This document shows, piece after piece, positions 8,801 to 17,677 of a stretch of DNA of 64,000 nt; the stretch's first letter is position 1; every line of letters begins with the position of its first letter. The stretch covers positions 1 through 64,000 of the forward strand of contig NZ_JAGGLT010000014.1 of NCBI RefSeq assembly GCF_017874545.1. Direction: 5' to 3'. The notes below the pieces were generated by a model that had not been told where the DNA came from, did not search any database, and worked only from the letters and a program-made list of their open reading frames with translations. The position numbers and the translations under genes are program-made. Source of the stretch: Thermoanaerobacterium butyriciformans (GTDB taxonomy: Bacteria > Bacillota > Thermoanaerobacteria > Thermoanaerobacterales > Thermoanaerobacteraceae).

Positions 8801-9296
8801 GAAGGTAAGAATCGGTTGCGGAAATCTGTATATAACGGTTAATTACGATGACAAAGGTATATGTGAAGTGTTTACTAATTTAGGACGAGCTGGTGGTTGC
8901 CCATCTCAGTCAGAGGCTACTAGTAGATTGATATCTATTGCGTTAAGATCTGGATTAGATGCCAAGGCAATTGTTGAGCAGTTAAAAGGGATAAGATGTC
9001 ATTCTACTTTAAGGCAGATGGCAAATAATAAAGAAATCAAAGTTCTTTCGTGTCCGGATGCTATAGCAAAAGTCATTGAAAAAGTGATGAAATTAAAAGT
9101 CGAAGAAGATGAAAACTTTGCTCCAATTGATGTGCCTATAAATGGTAGCAACCATAAAAATGATGATGCGGTTTTGCAGGCGGCATATACTTATGATACA
9201 CAAGAAGAACGCTTCTGCCCTGAATGTGGCAGCGAAATAGAACATGAAGGTGGATGTGTTGTCTGCAAAAATTGTGGTTATTCAAAATGCGGTTAA
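5868..9296 (+). CDS. nrdJ: adenosylcobalamin-dependent (class II) ribonucleotide reductase, intein-containing precursor
   Basis: Reduces ribonucleotides to deoxyribonucleotides using a B12-derived radical, so it works without oxygen. The 1142-residue precursor consists of extein 1-270, an intein 271-644, and extein 645-1142; the spliced enzyme would be 768 residues. The radical-site pattern N-x-C-x-E (NPCGEQ) is recreated only after splicing, and Cys645 is the catalytic cysteine. Cys88 (SACFVLPV) fits a redox cysteine. A TSCPD domain (about 935-1010) and a C-terminal zinc-ribbon tail (CPECGSE...[10 protein letters not shown]) are typical of NrdJ. No ATP-cone domain is seen at the N-terminus. 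AGGAGAGG precedes ATG 5868. It is a single-gene unit. Confidence 0.97.
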   Translation: MNLTENSKKVLERRYLAKDENGRVIETVEELFERVAKAISDVDKEYDINADTEAVKKRFYEMMTNLDFLPNSPTLMNAGRPLGQLSACFVLPVGDSMEEIFDAVKYAAIIHKSGGGTGFSFSRLRPKGATVRSTGGVASGPVSFMKVFNSATEAVKQGGTRRGANMGILRIDHPDILEFIQCKQDNNEITNFNISVGITEDFMKAVEKGDDYELIDPHTKKVVNKLNAREVFKLIVEMAWKNGEPGIVFLDRINEKNPTPAIGEIESTNPCVTGDTWVMTTEGPKQVNDLIGKPFEAIINGRFYRTTNEGFFKTGHKHIVLVETIEGYSIRLTDDHKILKAVDSSLNEMKTEWVSAIELKPGDKIILNNNRNLIGWSGELDEGDGYLLGLLVGDGVLKRDTAILSAWKEGKAVGDVNNCGVDNVMQYALDCAMRLPHRRDFAGWMEIKGRNEYRLKLASLRDLALKMGMHNGFKTVTPELEKMSSDAYIGFIRGLFDCDASVQGSPEKGASIRLAQSDLDLLKAVQRMLLRLGIVSKIYVNRRKASMKLMPDGKGGLKEYKIKPQHELCISGDNIEIYAKRIGFQDLKKMHRLITLLSSYKKGSHQERFVARVLDVKESGFEDVYDVQVPRINSFDANGIIIHNCGEQPLLPYESCNLGSINLKNMLKEENGKYEVDYEKLRNTVHNAVHFLDNVIDANKYPLPQIDEMTKGTRKIGLGVMGFADMLLMLNIPYNSEEAVEFADKLMKFIDEESKLASIELAKKRGVFKYYDKSIYKDKGIKLRNATTTTIAPTGTISIIAGTSSGIEPLFAIAMTRNVMDNTQLVEVNPIFKEVAVKRGFYSEELMKKIAEQGTLKGIDGIPDDVKRVFVTAHDIDPVWHIRMQAAFQKHVDNAVSKTVNFRHDATVDDVREVYELAYKLGLKGVTIYRDGSRDSQVLNLGIKKDKKEDVKEDIKGNAEENQIVPRPRPPVTKGITEKVRIGCGNLYITVNYDDKGICEVFTNLGRAGGCPSQSEATSRLISIALRSGLDAKAIVEQLKGIRCHSTLRQMANNKEIKVLSCPDAIAKVIEKVMKLKVEEDENFAPIDVPINGSNHKNDDAVLQAAYTYDTQEERFCPECGSEIEHEGGCVVCKNCGYSKCG
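6678..7799 (+). mobile_element. LAGLIDADG intein within NrdJ
   Basis: A 374-residue in-frame intein (NrdJ residues 271-644). It begins with Cys1 (CVTGDTWV, block A), has block B with TDDH near [11 protein letters not shown], and ends with block F ([12 protein letters not shown]) and block G (IIIHN) directly before extein Cys645. Two LAGLIDADG-type endonuclease motifs are present, LLGLLVGDG at 387-395 and [10 protein letters not shown] at 491-500, each with its acidic residue. Splicing and homing parts therefore both look intact. The insertion is immediately before the catalytic cysteine of the reductase. Confidence 0.95.
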
Positions 9297-9310
9297 AAAT
9301 AAAGATAGCC

Positions 9311-9341
9311 AAAAAATCTCCCGATTTTGGGAGATTTTTTT
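9311..9341 (+). terminator. nrdJ terminator
   Basis: TCTCCC (9317-9322) pairs with GGGAGA (9329-9334) around a six-base loop, extended by an A run before and a T run after. Confidence 0.9.
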
Positions 9342-9481
9342 ACTTCATCTCAAAAAACGACATATTATGAATGATAGATATGATATAATTTCATTTGTGT
9401 ATAAAATTTTGCTTATTAACAATGAAGGATTTTTTTAATTTATGTCGAATAACACATTAATTAAATCAAGAGGGGTTAAAA

Positions 9482-11146
9482 ATGTTAAAAAAAAAGGAAG
9501 TAATATTTGATTCACTTTTAATTGCGGTGGGTTTTTTACTGTTGATATTTTCCTGCATCAGATATGGTTTAAAAATAGATATAAAATTATTTTCGCTATT
9601 GCTAGCAGTCATGCTTATACTTGATAATTTGGGAATCAAGTATACAGATATTAAATTGTCTATAAGCCCTGTAATTACTATAGCTTCTTTTTTGGTATAC
9701 GGTACAGAATCATCTACGCTTTTAGCTGTTTTGTCGATTATGATCGAAACAATATTTTTCAGGAAAAAAGTTAAAAATGGATTTTTAAATGGAGCTATGT
9801 TTTCGATAACTTATATAGTTGCTGGACGTGTTTATGAGTTTTTAGGTGGGGAATTTGGGCAATTTTCTTTAAATCAATTAAAATATATAATAATATATGT
9901 TTTAGCTAGCTTTGTCATAAATTATTTTATATTGTATTATACATTGAAATTTCAAGGGAAAGTGTTGTTTAAAAAGTATTGGGCTGAAAGTTCTATATTA
10001 GAGCTGGTTTCTTATTTTGTAATGATTCCTTTTGCCATATTTTTCGCAAATGCGTATTTAAAATATGGGACATATATATTTATTTATCATGTGATACCTT
10101 TGATTTTATTAGCTTACTTTATTAGAGCTTTTAGAGATCTTTATAAAGCAAATCAAAAGCTTAATGCTCTTTATGAGATGGTTAAGATTATCAATTCAAA
10201 GTTAGACTTAGATAAAACTTTGGAGGCAATTGTCTATGTAACAGAAAAAGTTGTTACTGTTTCGGGTATTGCCATCTATTTAAAGGATCAAAATGGGTTT
10301 ATAGTAAAGGAGAAGATTAAATGCTCTGAAGAATCAAAGAATGCTTTTAAAGATGTGTATATGAATGATGAAGGGCTTATTGGAAAGGTTGTATATGAGG
10401 GAAAACCTGTAATAATAGATAATTTAAGAAGCGATAAGCATTATTTTGACAGCAACATTTCTGAACATTATGATTCTGCAATTGTAGTTCCTCTTAAAAA
10501 TGCAGATAAAATAATAGGCTGTATTTCGGTTTTTCAAAATGAAATTAATGCATTTGACGTAGATTCTCTCAAAATAATGGAAGCACTGTCAGAGCAGTCT
10601 TCGATAGCTATAATGAATGCAATTATGTATTTTGAAATAAGTAAAAAATCGATTACTGATCCTTTGACTAAAACTTACAATAGGAGGTTTTTCGATCAAG
10701 TATTGCATGACAGCGTAACAAAATCGGCTGCTGATAAGATTCCAGTTAGTCTTATAATGCTAGATGTAGATAAATTTAAGAACATAAATGATACATATGG
10801 CCATGTGATTGGAGATGCTGTATTGCGGGAGATAGCATCCAGGATAAAAAGATGCGTAAGGAGTAATGACATTGTTGCAAGGTATGGGGGTGAAGAATTT
10901 TCTGTGATATTGCCGAATCTTACAGCAGAACAAGCCTGCGTTATAGCAGAGAGGATTAGATATGAGGTATCATCGAAACCAATAAAGACTGATGTGGGCG
11001 ATATCACTATAACAGTAAGTGCTGGTGTTGCTGATTATCCGAATAAAGCGGAGTCAGCAGAAAAGCTTGTAAGCCATGCTGATAGGGCCCTTTACGCTGG
11101 CTGCAAAACAAAAGGTAGAGACAGAGTTGCAGTATATGAAATATAA
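9482..11146 (+). CDS. membrane GAF-GGDEF diguanylate cyclase
   Basis: A 554-residue signalling protein likely to make cyclic di-GMP. Residues ~1-215 hold six or seven hydrophobic segments (sensor/membrane anchor). A GAF domain follows at ~225-375 (VVPLKNADKIIGCISVF), then a GGDEF domain at ~385-554. The active-site motif is GGEEF at 469-473 and the inhibitory I-site RxxD (R460-SN-D463) lies exactly five residues before it, so it should be active and feedback-inhibited. LDVDKFKNINDTYGHVIGD is the nucleotide/metal-binding block. AGAGGGG lies upstream of ATG 9482. The ligand sensed is unknown. It is monocistronic or followed by the small gene at 11221. Confidence 0.9.
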   Translation: MLKKKEVIFDSLLIAVGFLLLIFSCIRYGLKIDIKLFSLLLAVMLILDNLGIKYTDIKLSISPVITIASFLVYGTESSTLLAVLSIMIETIFFRKKVKNGFLNGAMFSITYIVAGRVYEFLGGEFGQFSLNQLKYIIIYVLASFVINYFILYYTLKFQGKVLFKKYWAESSILELVSYFVMIPFAIFFANAYLKYGTYIFIYHVIPLILLAYFIRAFRDLYKANQKLNALYEMVKIINSKLDLDKTLEAIVYVTEKVVTVSGIAIYLKDQNGFIVKEKIKCSEESKNAFKDVYMNDEGLIGKVVYEGKPVIIDNLRSDKHYFDSNISEHYDSAIVVPLKNADKIIGCISVFQNEINAFDVDSLKIMEALSEQSSIAIMNAIMYFEISKKSITDPLTKTYNRRFFDQVLHDSVTKSAADKIPVSLIMLDVDKFKNINDTYGHVIGDAVLREIASRIKRCVRSNDIVARYGGEEFSVILPNLTAEQACVIAERIRYEVSSKPIKTDVGDITITVSAGVADYPNKAESAEKLVSHADRALYAGCKTKGRDRVAVYEI

Positions 11147-11220
11147 ATAAAAATCTTCATAATATCTTCATTTTGAGTGGGTACAATATAGATAAATGAT
11201 AAGTTGAGGAGGAATTCAAA

Positions 11221-11382
11221 ATGGAGATATTAAAATTTATATTTAGTAGGGAATATAGAGCAAAGGTTGTAAATGCATTTACGGAAGAAGTTATTTCGCT
11301 GTGTTACGAAGCAGAAAAATCTATTTTTGAATTATATAGTCACAATGAAGAAAATATTGATGATATGGAAAAAGCTTCATAA
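11221..11382 (+). CDS. small protein of 53 residues, function unknown
   Basis: A short frame from ATG 11221 to TAA 11382. A very good GAGGAGG ribosome site (11206-11212) lies eight bases upstream, and an 11-pair hairpin follows the stop, which supports a real gene. The product starts MEILKFIFSREYRAKVV and ends in an acidic, polar tail (HNEENIDDMEKAS). It is likely helical and carries one Cys (CYEAEKS). No membrane segment is clear. I do not recognise a family. It sits between the GGDEF gene and the PTS regulator, both on the same strand. Confidence 0.6.
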   Translation: MEILKFIFSREYRAKVVNAFTEEVISLCYEAEKSIFELYSHNEENIDDMEKAS

Positions 11383-11409
11383 TAAATGCCGGTGTAAACC
11401 GGCATTTAT
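11382..11409 (+). terminator. hairpin after small gene 11221
   Basis: A perfect 11-pair stem (11382-11392 with 11399-11409) with a six-base loop. No T run follows, so termination is likely but not certain. Confidence 0.55.
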
Positions 11410-11490
11410 ACATGTAGGTATTAATTTATAGTATAATAAAAATAAAGTTAGAGGAATAAATTCAATTTTCGATTAAAAGAAGGTATGGAT

Positions 11491-13449
11491 ATGATCATAA
11501 GTGAAAGAGAAATTGAAATTATTAAAACTCTGTTAAATAGTGAGGAAGCTTTAGTTGTGAATGAATTGGCAAAAAAACTCAATGTTTCTAATAAAACAAT
11601 TAGAAATGACCTTAAAAAAGTGGAGGAATTTCTAAATGGAAAGGGTTTAAAGCTTTTGAAAAAACCTGGTACAGGCGTTATGATAGAGGGTCCCGAAAAT
11701 AAAAAACTAGATCTTTTGACTGAGCTAAATACTAGTTCTAAATTTGTAGAACCATTTTCACCTGAAGCTAGAAAAAATTACATATTAAAGAGACTTTTTA
11801 TGAGCAATAGAAATATAACTATTAAGGAGCTGGCAGATGAACTTTATGTAAGCAAAGTTACAATACACAAAGACCTTGAAGCTGTGGAGGAATGGCTGTC
11901 GAAATATAATCTGAGATTGATAAAGAAAACTAACTATGGAATAGAAATATATGGTAGCGAGGAAGACTGGCGAAATGCTGCAGCAAGTTTAATTGTATCA
12001 AATAAAGGGCAAGAGGAAATCAAAGAACTTTTGTATGAAGATTATACAGGTAGAATAGATTACAAGACTTTAACTCGATTGAAAGAATTGATTGATATTG
12101 ACTATAGAAAGCTTGAAAAGATAGTTTCTAATATGGAACCAAAGTTGCAATTTAGGTTTTCTGATGAAGCATTTGTAAGCTTAATTATTCATATTGCTAT
12201 ATCAATGGAAAGGCTAAGAAGAAATAAGGACATCAAGTTATCCAATGATGTTCTCAAAAAATTAAAGCAACACGAAGAATATACAATTGCAAAAGAAGCA
12301 GCTAAGGAGATTGAGGAAAACTTTGAAGTTAAATTGCCTGATTCAGAGATTGGATATATTTTACTTCATATTTTAGGAGCAAAAATGCAGCAAAATAAAC
12401 TTAAAAACATCGATATTGAAATAAAAGAAGATGAAAATATTGATATAGCTGTTACAATGGCAAAAGAGATAATAAAAATTGCTGAAAAAGCTCTGTCAGT
12501 GGATTTTAGTGGCGACAGTCAGCTTTTAAATGGTTTGATTTTACATTTGAAACCAACAATAAATAGATTAAAATACGGATTAACATTGCGAAATCTTATA
12601 TTAAATCAAATTAAAGAAAATTACCCGGATATATTTGGAGTAGCTTGGATGACCAGTATTGTCTTTGAAAAATACATTGGCAAAAAAGTAGGTGAAGAAG
12701 AACTTGGCTATATAACATTGCATTTAGGTGCGGCTTTTGAAAGAGCTAAAAAGCCTCTTAAAGCTTTGGTCGTATGCTCTAGCGGAATTGGAACCTCACA
12801 GCTTTTAGCTGTAAGATTGGAAAGATGTTTTAGAAATATTGAGATAATTGATATAGTATCTTCTTTGGCATTAAATGATGAAATGTTTGATAATGCAGAT
12901 TTTATTATATCTACGGTTTCTATCGAAAGTAAAAAACCTGTTGTTAATATAACACCGCTGCTGACACAGAACGACATAAAAAAGTTGGAAAATTTTATTG
13001 ATGATTATAGTGAAAATAAAAAGATTGTCGATGTAGAAATTCTGAATATAGAGGATGAAACAAAAGATAAAGAAGAGATACTAAAGCGTATAGTAGGAGA
13101 ATTAATCAGGATAGGTCATGTAAAAAAAGAGTATTTAGATGATGTATTAAAAAGAGAAAATATTTCATCAACTTATATAGGTAATGGCATTGCGCTTCCA
13201 CATGGGAATCCTGAAAATGTTAATAAATCCGTAATATCTGTTACGCGACTAAAAAAACCTGTAAGATGGAATGATGGCGAAGTAAAGGTAATAATAATGG
13301 TATCAATAGCGACAAGAGATATTAAATATGCAAACCGATTTTTTAGAAAGTTTTATCACATGGTAGATGAACCAAATTTTTTGGATAATATATTAAAAGC
13401 AGATAATAAAAGTGAATTACAGGATATACTAATTAAAGAAGTAAGTTAA
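11491..13449 (+). CDS. PRD-containing PTS regulator (MtlR/BglG-type activator)
   Basis: A 652-residue transcription regulator controlled by PTS phosphorylation. Order: DeoR-like HTH (~1-60, NELAKKLNVSNKTIRNDL), a second HTH (~95-150, LADELYVSKVTIHKDL), PRD1 (~175-285) and PRD2 (~290-400) with conserved histidines (LIIHIAIS, ILLHILGA, LILHLKPT, ITLHLGAA), an EIIB-like domain with Cys429 (VVCSSGIGTS), and an EIIA-fructose-like domain with His571 (GIALPHGN). This is the MtlR layout of a DNA-binding activator, not an RNA antiterminator. The start is ATG 11491, seven bases after GAAGG; ATG 11485 is too close. It probably controls the PTS genes directly downstream. Confidence 0.88.
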   Translation: MIISEREIEIIKTLLNSEEALVVNELAKKLNVSNKTIRNDLKKVEEFLNGKGLKLLKKPGTGVMIEGPENKKLDLLTELNTSSKFVEPFSPEARKNYILKRLFMSNRNITIKELADELYVSKVTIHKDLEAVEEWLSKYNLRLIKKTNYGIEIYGSEEDWRNAAASLIVSNKGQEEIKELLYEDYTGRIDYKTLTRLKELIDIDYRKLEKIVSNMEPKLQFRFSDEAFVSLIIHIAISMERLRRNKDIKLSNDVLKKLKQHEEYTIAKEAAKEIEENFEVKLPDSEIGYILLHILGAKMQQNKLKNIDIEIKEDENIDIAVTMAKEIIKIAEKALSVDFSGDSQLLNGLILHLKPTINRLKYGLTLRNLILNQIKENYPDIFGVAWMTSIVFEKYIGKKVGEEELGYITLHLGAAFERAKKPLKALVVCSSGIGTSQLLAVRLERCFRNIEIIDIVSSLALNDEMFDNADFIISTVSIESKKPVVNITPLLTQNDIKKLENFIDDYSENKKIVDVEILNIEDETKDKEEILKRIVGELIRIGHVKKEYLDDVLKRENISSTYIGNGIALPHGNPENVNKSVISVTRLKKPVRWNDGEVKVIIMVSIATRDIKYANRFFRKFYHMVDEPNFLDNILKADNKSELQDILIKEVS

Positions 13450-13477
13450 AAAGCGAAATTGTTTTGTTTCGCTTTTT
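13448..13477 (+). terminator. terminator after PTS regulator
   Basis: A perfect 11-pair stem (13448-13458 with 13467-13477) with an eight-base loop; the T run is inside and just after the stem. Confidence 0.85.
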
Positions 13478-13585
13478 ATTGTGCTATTAATATAAAATCC
13501 ATTTGACTTTTCTAACATTATATGTAAACGAAAATTAATAAAGTATTACCACATTAAAGAGGTATAAAAAATAACGAGTAAAGCA

Positions 13586-13613
13586 TTGAAAAATAAGAGA
13601 TTAACGATATAAT
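13586..13613 (+). promoter_or_regulatory. candidate promoter of the EIIA-EIIC-EIIB operon
   Basis: TTGAAA (13586-13591) and TATAAT (13608-13613) are separated by 16 bases, leaving a leader of about 95 bases before EIIA. I saw no clear -24/-12 sigma-54 element and no obvious activator palindrome. Confidence 0.55.
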
Positions 13614-13715
13614 ATTATTAGAAGTGATGATAAATTAATCAATATAATTACCTCATTGCTGTGGCAATATTATTTACTAATTATGTGTGTATCTCATATA
13701 TTGGAGGGAACCGTT

Positions 13716-14165
13716 ATGATAATAAACGAAAATATGATCATACTAGATTTAGAAGCAAAAGACAAGGAAAGTGCAATATTAGAGCTGGCGAAACAGGCTT
13801 TAAAGGAAGACAAAATCACTTCTGTTGATGACTTTGCAAAAAGCGTATTTGAAAGGGAGAAGACATATACAACTGGGGTAGGCAATGGTATTGCAATACC
13901 GCATGGAAAATCGGATGCTGTAAAGGAGGCGATGATTGTATTTGGAAAGTCTAGCCACGGCATAGAGTGGGAATCTCTAGACGGAAAACCTGTTAATATC
14001 ATCTTTTTATTAGGGGTTCCAGACAAAAACGTAAGCGACATTCATCTTAAGATCTTATCTCAATTATCCAGGAAACTCATGAATGATGAGTTTGTAGAGA
14101 GGCTAAAAATGGCTGATGCAAAAGATGATGTCTTAGAAGCTTTAAGCGACATTAATATTGAGTAA
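13716..14165 (+). CDS. PTS fructose-family EIIA component
   Basis: A 149-residue free-standing EIIA protein of the fructose/mannitol type that accepts phosphate from HPr and passes it to EIIB. The phosphorylated residue is His63 in GNGIAIPHGKSD. The start is ATG 13716 behind GGAGGG; a longer frame upstream has no ribosome site. It leads a three-gene operon in which EIIA, EIIC and EIIB are separate polypeptides. EIIC follows at 17 bases. The sugar is not fixed by sequence: fructose is the family default, but no 1-phosphofructokinase gene is nearby, so another hexose is possible. Confidence 0.9.
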   Translation: MIINENMIILDLEAKDKESAILELAKQALKEDKITSVDDFAKSVFEREKTYTTGVGNGIAIPHGKSDAVKEAMIVFGKSSHGIEWESLDGKPVNIIFLLGVPDKNVSDIHLKILSQLSRKLMNDEFVERLKMADAKDDVLEALSDINIE

Positions 14166-14182
14166 AAAGGAGGAGTTTTCGA

Positions 14183-15223
14183 ATGAAGGATGAATTAAAA
14201 AGAGTTAGAGAATATCTTATGACAGGTGTATCATACATGATACCGATTGTTGTAATCGGTGGTGTATTAATAGCTTTCTCAATAGCGCTAAGTGGTGTAC
14301 AAGCAGGCAAAGGTGCTGTTATAACAAATCCTGTTCTTAAAAACATGAATGATATAGGTTCTGCTGCATTTTCTATGATGGTTCCAGTTCTTGCTGGATT
14401 CATAGCATTTGGTATTGCTGATCGACCTGGTCTCGCACCTGGACTTGTTGGAGGTGTTTTAGCAAATCAGTTAAAAGCTGGTTTCTTAGGTGGAATAGTA
14501 GCAGGGTTTATTGCAGGTTATGTTGCAAGATGGATCAAAGGCTGGAAAGTTCACAAAAATTTAAGGCCAATAATGCCTATTTTCGTAATACCAATACTTT
14601 CATCATTGGTTGTTGGTGGACTCATGATATATATTCTCGGTAATCCGATAGCTTCAGCTATGGAAGCAATGACGAATTGGTTGAAATCGATGTCTACAGG
14701 TAATGCAATAGTTTTAGCTTTGATAATGGGTGCTATGATAGCATTTGATATGGGTGGTCCTGTCAATAAAGTTGCTTTCTTATTTGGTGCTGCTATGATA
14801 GGTGAAGGAGTATATACAATAATGGGACCAATTGCTGCAGCTATATGCACACCACCACTTGGAATGGGTGTTGCAACGCTTTTAGCTCCTAAAAAATATA
14901 CAAAGGTAGAAAGAGAAGCAGGATATGGTGCACTTGCGATGGGCTTGATTGGAATTACTGAAGGCGCCATACCATTTGCGGCAGGCGATCCATTAAGAGT
15001 TATACCGTCTATAATGATTGGCTCATCTATATCTGCAGCAGTGGCGGCAATGTTTAAAGTTGGGGATCATGCGCCACACGGTGGTCCAATAGTACTTCCT
15101 GTTATTGACAATAAAATAGGATTTATAATAGCTGTGTTGATTGGTATAGCAGTAACAGCAGTGATTGTAAATGCTTTAAAGAAAAATGTTTCTGAAGAAG
15201 ATGAAGATGAAATAACAGCATAA
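14183..15223 (+). CDS. PTS fructose-family EIIC membrane transporter
   Basis: A 346-residue integral membrane permease with about nine or ten hydrophobic segments. Conserved EIIC-Fru blocks are visible: TGVSYMIPIVVIGGVLIA near the N-terminus, FDMGGPVNKVAF in the middle, and ITEGAIPFAAGDP in the C-terminal half, a substrate-site motif. It carries only the IIC domain; EIIA and EIIB are encoded next to it. AAGGAGGAG lies upstream of ATG 14183. The C-terminus is short and acidic (VSEEDEDEITA), where other members continue into a fused domain. Confidence 0.92.
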   Translation: MKDELKRVREYLMTGVSYMIPIVVIGGVLIAFSIALSGVQAGKGAVITNPVLKNMNDIGSAAFSMMVPVLAGFIAFGIADRPGLAPGLVGGVLANQLKAGFLGGIVAGFIAGYVARWIKGWKVHKNLRPIMPIFVIPILSSLVVGGLMIYILGNPIASAMEAMTNWLKSMSTGNAIVLALIMGAMIAFDMGGPVNKVAFLFGAAMIGEGVYTIMGPIAAAICTPPLGMGVATLLAPKKYTKVEREAGYGALAMGLIGITEGAIPFAAGDPLRVIPSIMIGSSISAAVAAMFKVGDHAPHGGPIVLPVIDNKIGFIIAVLIGIAVTAVIVNALKKNVSEEDEDEITA

Positions 15224-15277
15224 CATTTATGATATAATTATAGTATAAAAAATAACACCAAAAGAGGTTGATGTGAA

Positions 15278-15592
15278 ATGAAAATTGTTGCAGTTACAGC
15301 TTGTCCTACAGGAATTGCACATACGTATATGGCTGCAGAAGCATTAGAAAAAGCTGCAAAACAGCTTGGTCACAATATCAAAGTAGAGACACAAGGTTCT
15401 ATAGGTATAGAGAATAAAATATCACAAAAAGAAGCTGACGAAGCCGACTTAGTTATATTTGCAGCAGATGTTGCAGTGAAAGAAGAATCACGGTTTAAGG
15501 ACAAACCAATTTACAAAGTGGAGGCCCAAAAAGCCATAAAGAATGCGAAAGCAGTTGTAGAAGAAGCAATTAAATTAGCGGAACAAAAATGA
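15278..15592 (+). CDS. PTS fructose-family EIIB component
   Basis: A 104-residue cytoplasmic EIIB protein that takes phosphate from EIIA and gives it to the sugar during EIIC transport. The phosphorylated residue is Cys9 in the signature VTACPTGIAHTYMAA. An AAAGAGGTTG ribosome site precedes ATG 15278, 54 bases after the EIIC stop. Its stop codon lies inside the 5' arm of the operon's terminator hairpin. The ptsI gene follows about 230 bases later with its own promoter, so uptake and phosphorylation genes are clustered, but HPr is not in this window. Confidence 0.93.
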   Translation: MKIVAVTACPTGIAHTYMAAEALEKAAKQLGHNIKVETQGSIGIENKISQKEADEADLVIFAADVAVKEESRFKDKPIYKVEAQKAIKNAKAVVEEAIKLAEQK

Positions 15593-15614
15593 GGAAGGTT
15601 TCTTCCTCATTTTT
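15585..15614 (+). terminator. terminator of the PTS EII operon
   Basis: A perfect 13-pair stem (15585-15597 with 15602-15614) with a four-base loop; the EIIB stop codon lies in its 5' arm and the T run forms its 3' arm. Confidence 0.85.
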
Positions 15615-15766
15615 GTGTTTAGAAATATTTGAAATGATTTATAAACTTCAATAAATTTAATTTTTATGATATTATAAATTGTAAAGGTGGGATGAAATTG
15701 ATAGATTTATAACAATATTTGTAAAATGGTACATTATTTTTTGTTTGGTTAAAATATTAAAAACAC

Positions 15767-15795
15767 TTAAAGTTGTGCTACTATTATGCTATAAT
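15767..15795 (+). promoter_or_regulatory. candidate ptsI promoter
   Basis: TTAAAG (15767-15772) and a perfect TATAAT (15790-15795) are 17 bases apart, about 30 bases before ptsI. The -35 is weak. Confidence 0.55.
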
Positions 15796-15826
15796 ATCTA
15801 TTAAAGTCTAATGAGGAGGAAAAAAC

Positions 15827-17554
15827 ATGTTAAAAGGTGTTGCGGCATCACCGGGTATTGCAATAGGCAAAGTATTTTTATACACAAAAAAGTTTGCTGA
15901 AATTAATACCCGAAATATCGATGAATCTATGGTAAAAGATGAAATCGCAAAATTTGAAAATGCACTAAAATTAACAAAAGAACAAATAGAGAAAATTAAA
16001 GAGAAGACAGAAAGGGAGTTTGGCAAAGATAAAGCTGAGATTTTTGAGGCACATCTTATGCTGGCAAATGACCCAGAGCTTTATGACTCTGTAATAAGTA
16101 TGATTAAAAATGAATATGTGACAGCTGATAATGCGGTAAACCATGTAATAGAACAGCACGCTTCTATGATGGAATCTTTAGATGACAAGTACCTAAAAGA
16201 GCGAGCTGTTGATTTAAGAGATGTAGGAAGCAGGATAATAAATAATCTTCTGGGTATAGTAAATGTGAATTTATCGGAGCTGGATGAAGATGTGATAATA
16301 ATTGCTAAAGATTTGACGCCATCAGATACTGCGACTATGAAAAAAGATAAAGTATTGGGGTTTGCTACGGATGTTGGCGGCAGGACATCACATACAGCGA
16401 TTATGGCTCGTTCTTTAGAGATACCAGCAGTAGTTGGTACTGGAAATGTCACACAGAATGTAGCTGGCGGTGAGATTGCTATTGTCGATGGAAACGAAGG
16501 CATAGTGATAATAAATCCAAGCGACGATATTCTTAAAGAATATGAAGATAAATTAAATAAATACAAAATTAGAATTGAAAAGTTAAAAGAACTTAAAGAT
16601 CTGCCTGCCGTGACAACAGATGGAAAACAATCTATGCTAGTTGCAAATATCGGTACACCTAAAGATGTAGAGGGCGCTTTGAAAAATGGAGCAGAAGGTA
16701 TAGGCTTATTTAGAACTGAATTTTTGTACATGAACAGAAATGATTTTCCAAGTGAAGAAGAACAGTTTGAAGCGTATAAATATGTAGCTGAGAAGATGAA
16801 TGGAAAACCTGTTACAATAAGGACATTAGATATTGGCGGTGATAAAAAATTACCTTATCTAAATATGCCCGATGAAATGAATCCATTTTTAGGCTATAGA
16901 GCAATAAGGCTTTGCCTTGATGAAAAACAGATGTTTAAAACACAGCTTAGGGCTTTGCTCAGGGCCAGTGCCTATGGAAACATCTTGATAATGTATCCTA
17001 TGATTTCTTCTGTTGTTGAAGTTAGAAAAGCAAATGCGATTTTAAATGAGGTAAAAGAAGAACTGGATGCAAAAGGCATAAAATACGATAAAAATATAAA
17101 AGTTGGTATTATGGTGGAGATACCGTCTGCAGCCGTAACCGCTGATATATTAGCTAAAGAGGTAGACTTCTTTAGCATAGGGACAAATGATCTGTGCCAG
17201 TATACGCTGGCAGTTGATAGAATGAATGAAAGAATAAAGGATTACTATAAGCCGTTTAATCCTGCAATTCTTAGGCTTATTAAAAATGTAATAGATGCAT
17301 CCCACAAAGAAGGAATATTTACTGCTATGTGTGGTGAAATGGCTGGTGACCCCCTTACAACAGTTATTCTTTTGGGACTGGGTCTTGATGAATTTTCAAT
17401 GAGCGCAAGCTCTATACCAAATATAAAGAACATAATACGAAATGTATCTTACGAGAAAGCAAAAGAGTTTACAGAAATGGTTTTGAACATGTCGACACCT
17501 GACGAAATTGAAGATGCGTCAAGAAAAATTTTATACGATATAATTGGTGAATGA
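15827..17554 (+). CDS. ptsI: PTS enzyme I (phosphoenolpyruvate-protein phosphotransferase)
   Basis: The general first enzyme of the PTS, moving phosphate from phosphoenolpyruvate to HPr. The 575-residue protein has the usual length. The active histidine is His189 in GGRTSHTAIMAR, preceded by the flexible N-terminal domain (LKGVAASPGIAIGKVF). The C-terminal PEP-binding barrel shows GLFRTEFLYM, GIMVEIPSAA, FFSIGTNDLCQYTLAVDR and the catalytic cysteine in AMCGEMAGD. AGGAGGA precedes ATG 15827. In many Firmicutes ptsH precedes ptsI; here a split EII operon does instead. Confidence 0.96.
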   Translation: MLKGVAASPGIAIGKVFLYTKKFAEINTRNIDESMVKDEIAKFENALKLTKEQIEKIKEKTEREFGKDKAEIFEAHLMLANDPELYDSVISMIKNEYVTADNAVNHVIEQHASMMESLDDKYLKERAVDLRDVGSRIINNLLGIVNVNLSELDEDVIIIAKDLTPSDTATMKKDKVLGFATDVGGRTSHTAIMARSLEIPAVVGTGNVTQNVAGGEIAIVDGNEGIVIINPSDDILKEYEDKLNKYKIRIEKLKELKDLPAVTTDGKQSMLVANIGTPKDVEGALKNGAEGIGLFRTEFLYMNRNDFPSEEEQFEAYKYVAEKMNGKPVTIRTLDIGGDKKLPYLNMPDEMNPFLGYRAIRLCLDEKQMFKTQLRALLRASAYGNILIMYPMISSVVEVRKANAILNEVKEELDAKGIKYDKNIKVGIMVEIPSAAVTADILAKEVDFFSIGTNDLCQYTLAVDRMNERIKDYYKPFNPAILRLIKNVIDASHKEGIFTAMCGEMAGDPLTTVILLGLGLDEFSMSASSIPNIKNIIRNVSYEKAKEFTEMVLNMSTPDEIEDASRKILYDIIGE

Positions 17555-17557
17555 TTG

Positions 17558-17597
17558 AAAACCTCTGGTAATATAATAATATACCAGAGGTTTTTTT
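17558..17597 (+). terminator. ptsI terminator
   Basis: A 13-pair stem (17558-17570 with 17582-17594) with an 11-base loop and a following T run. Confidence 0.9.
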
Positions 17598-17677
17598 AAA
17601 AAATTTTTAAATATAAAAAGGAAATTTAAGATAAGTATAGAATTATAATATTAAAGCAATAAGATAGGGGGATATAT

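Noticed and set aside
9244-9438. Short frame across the nrdJ end and terminator
   Set aside because: It overlaps nrdJ in another frame and passes through the terminator hairpin; no ribosome site.
13484-13715. Sigma-54 promoter for the PTS operon
   Set aside because: No GG-N10-GC type element was found, and the regulator has an MtlR layout without a sigma-54 activator AAA+ domain.
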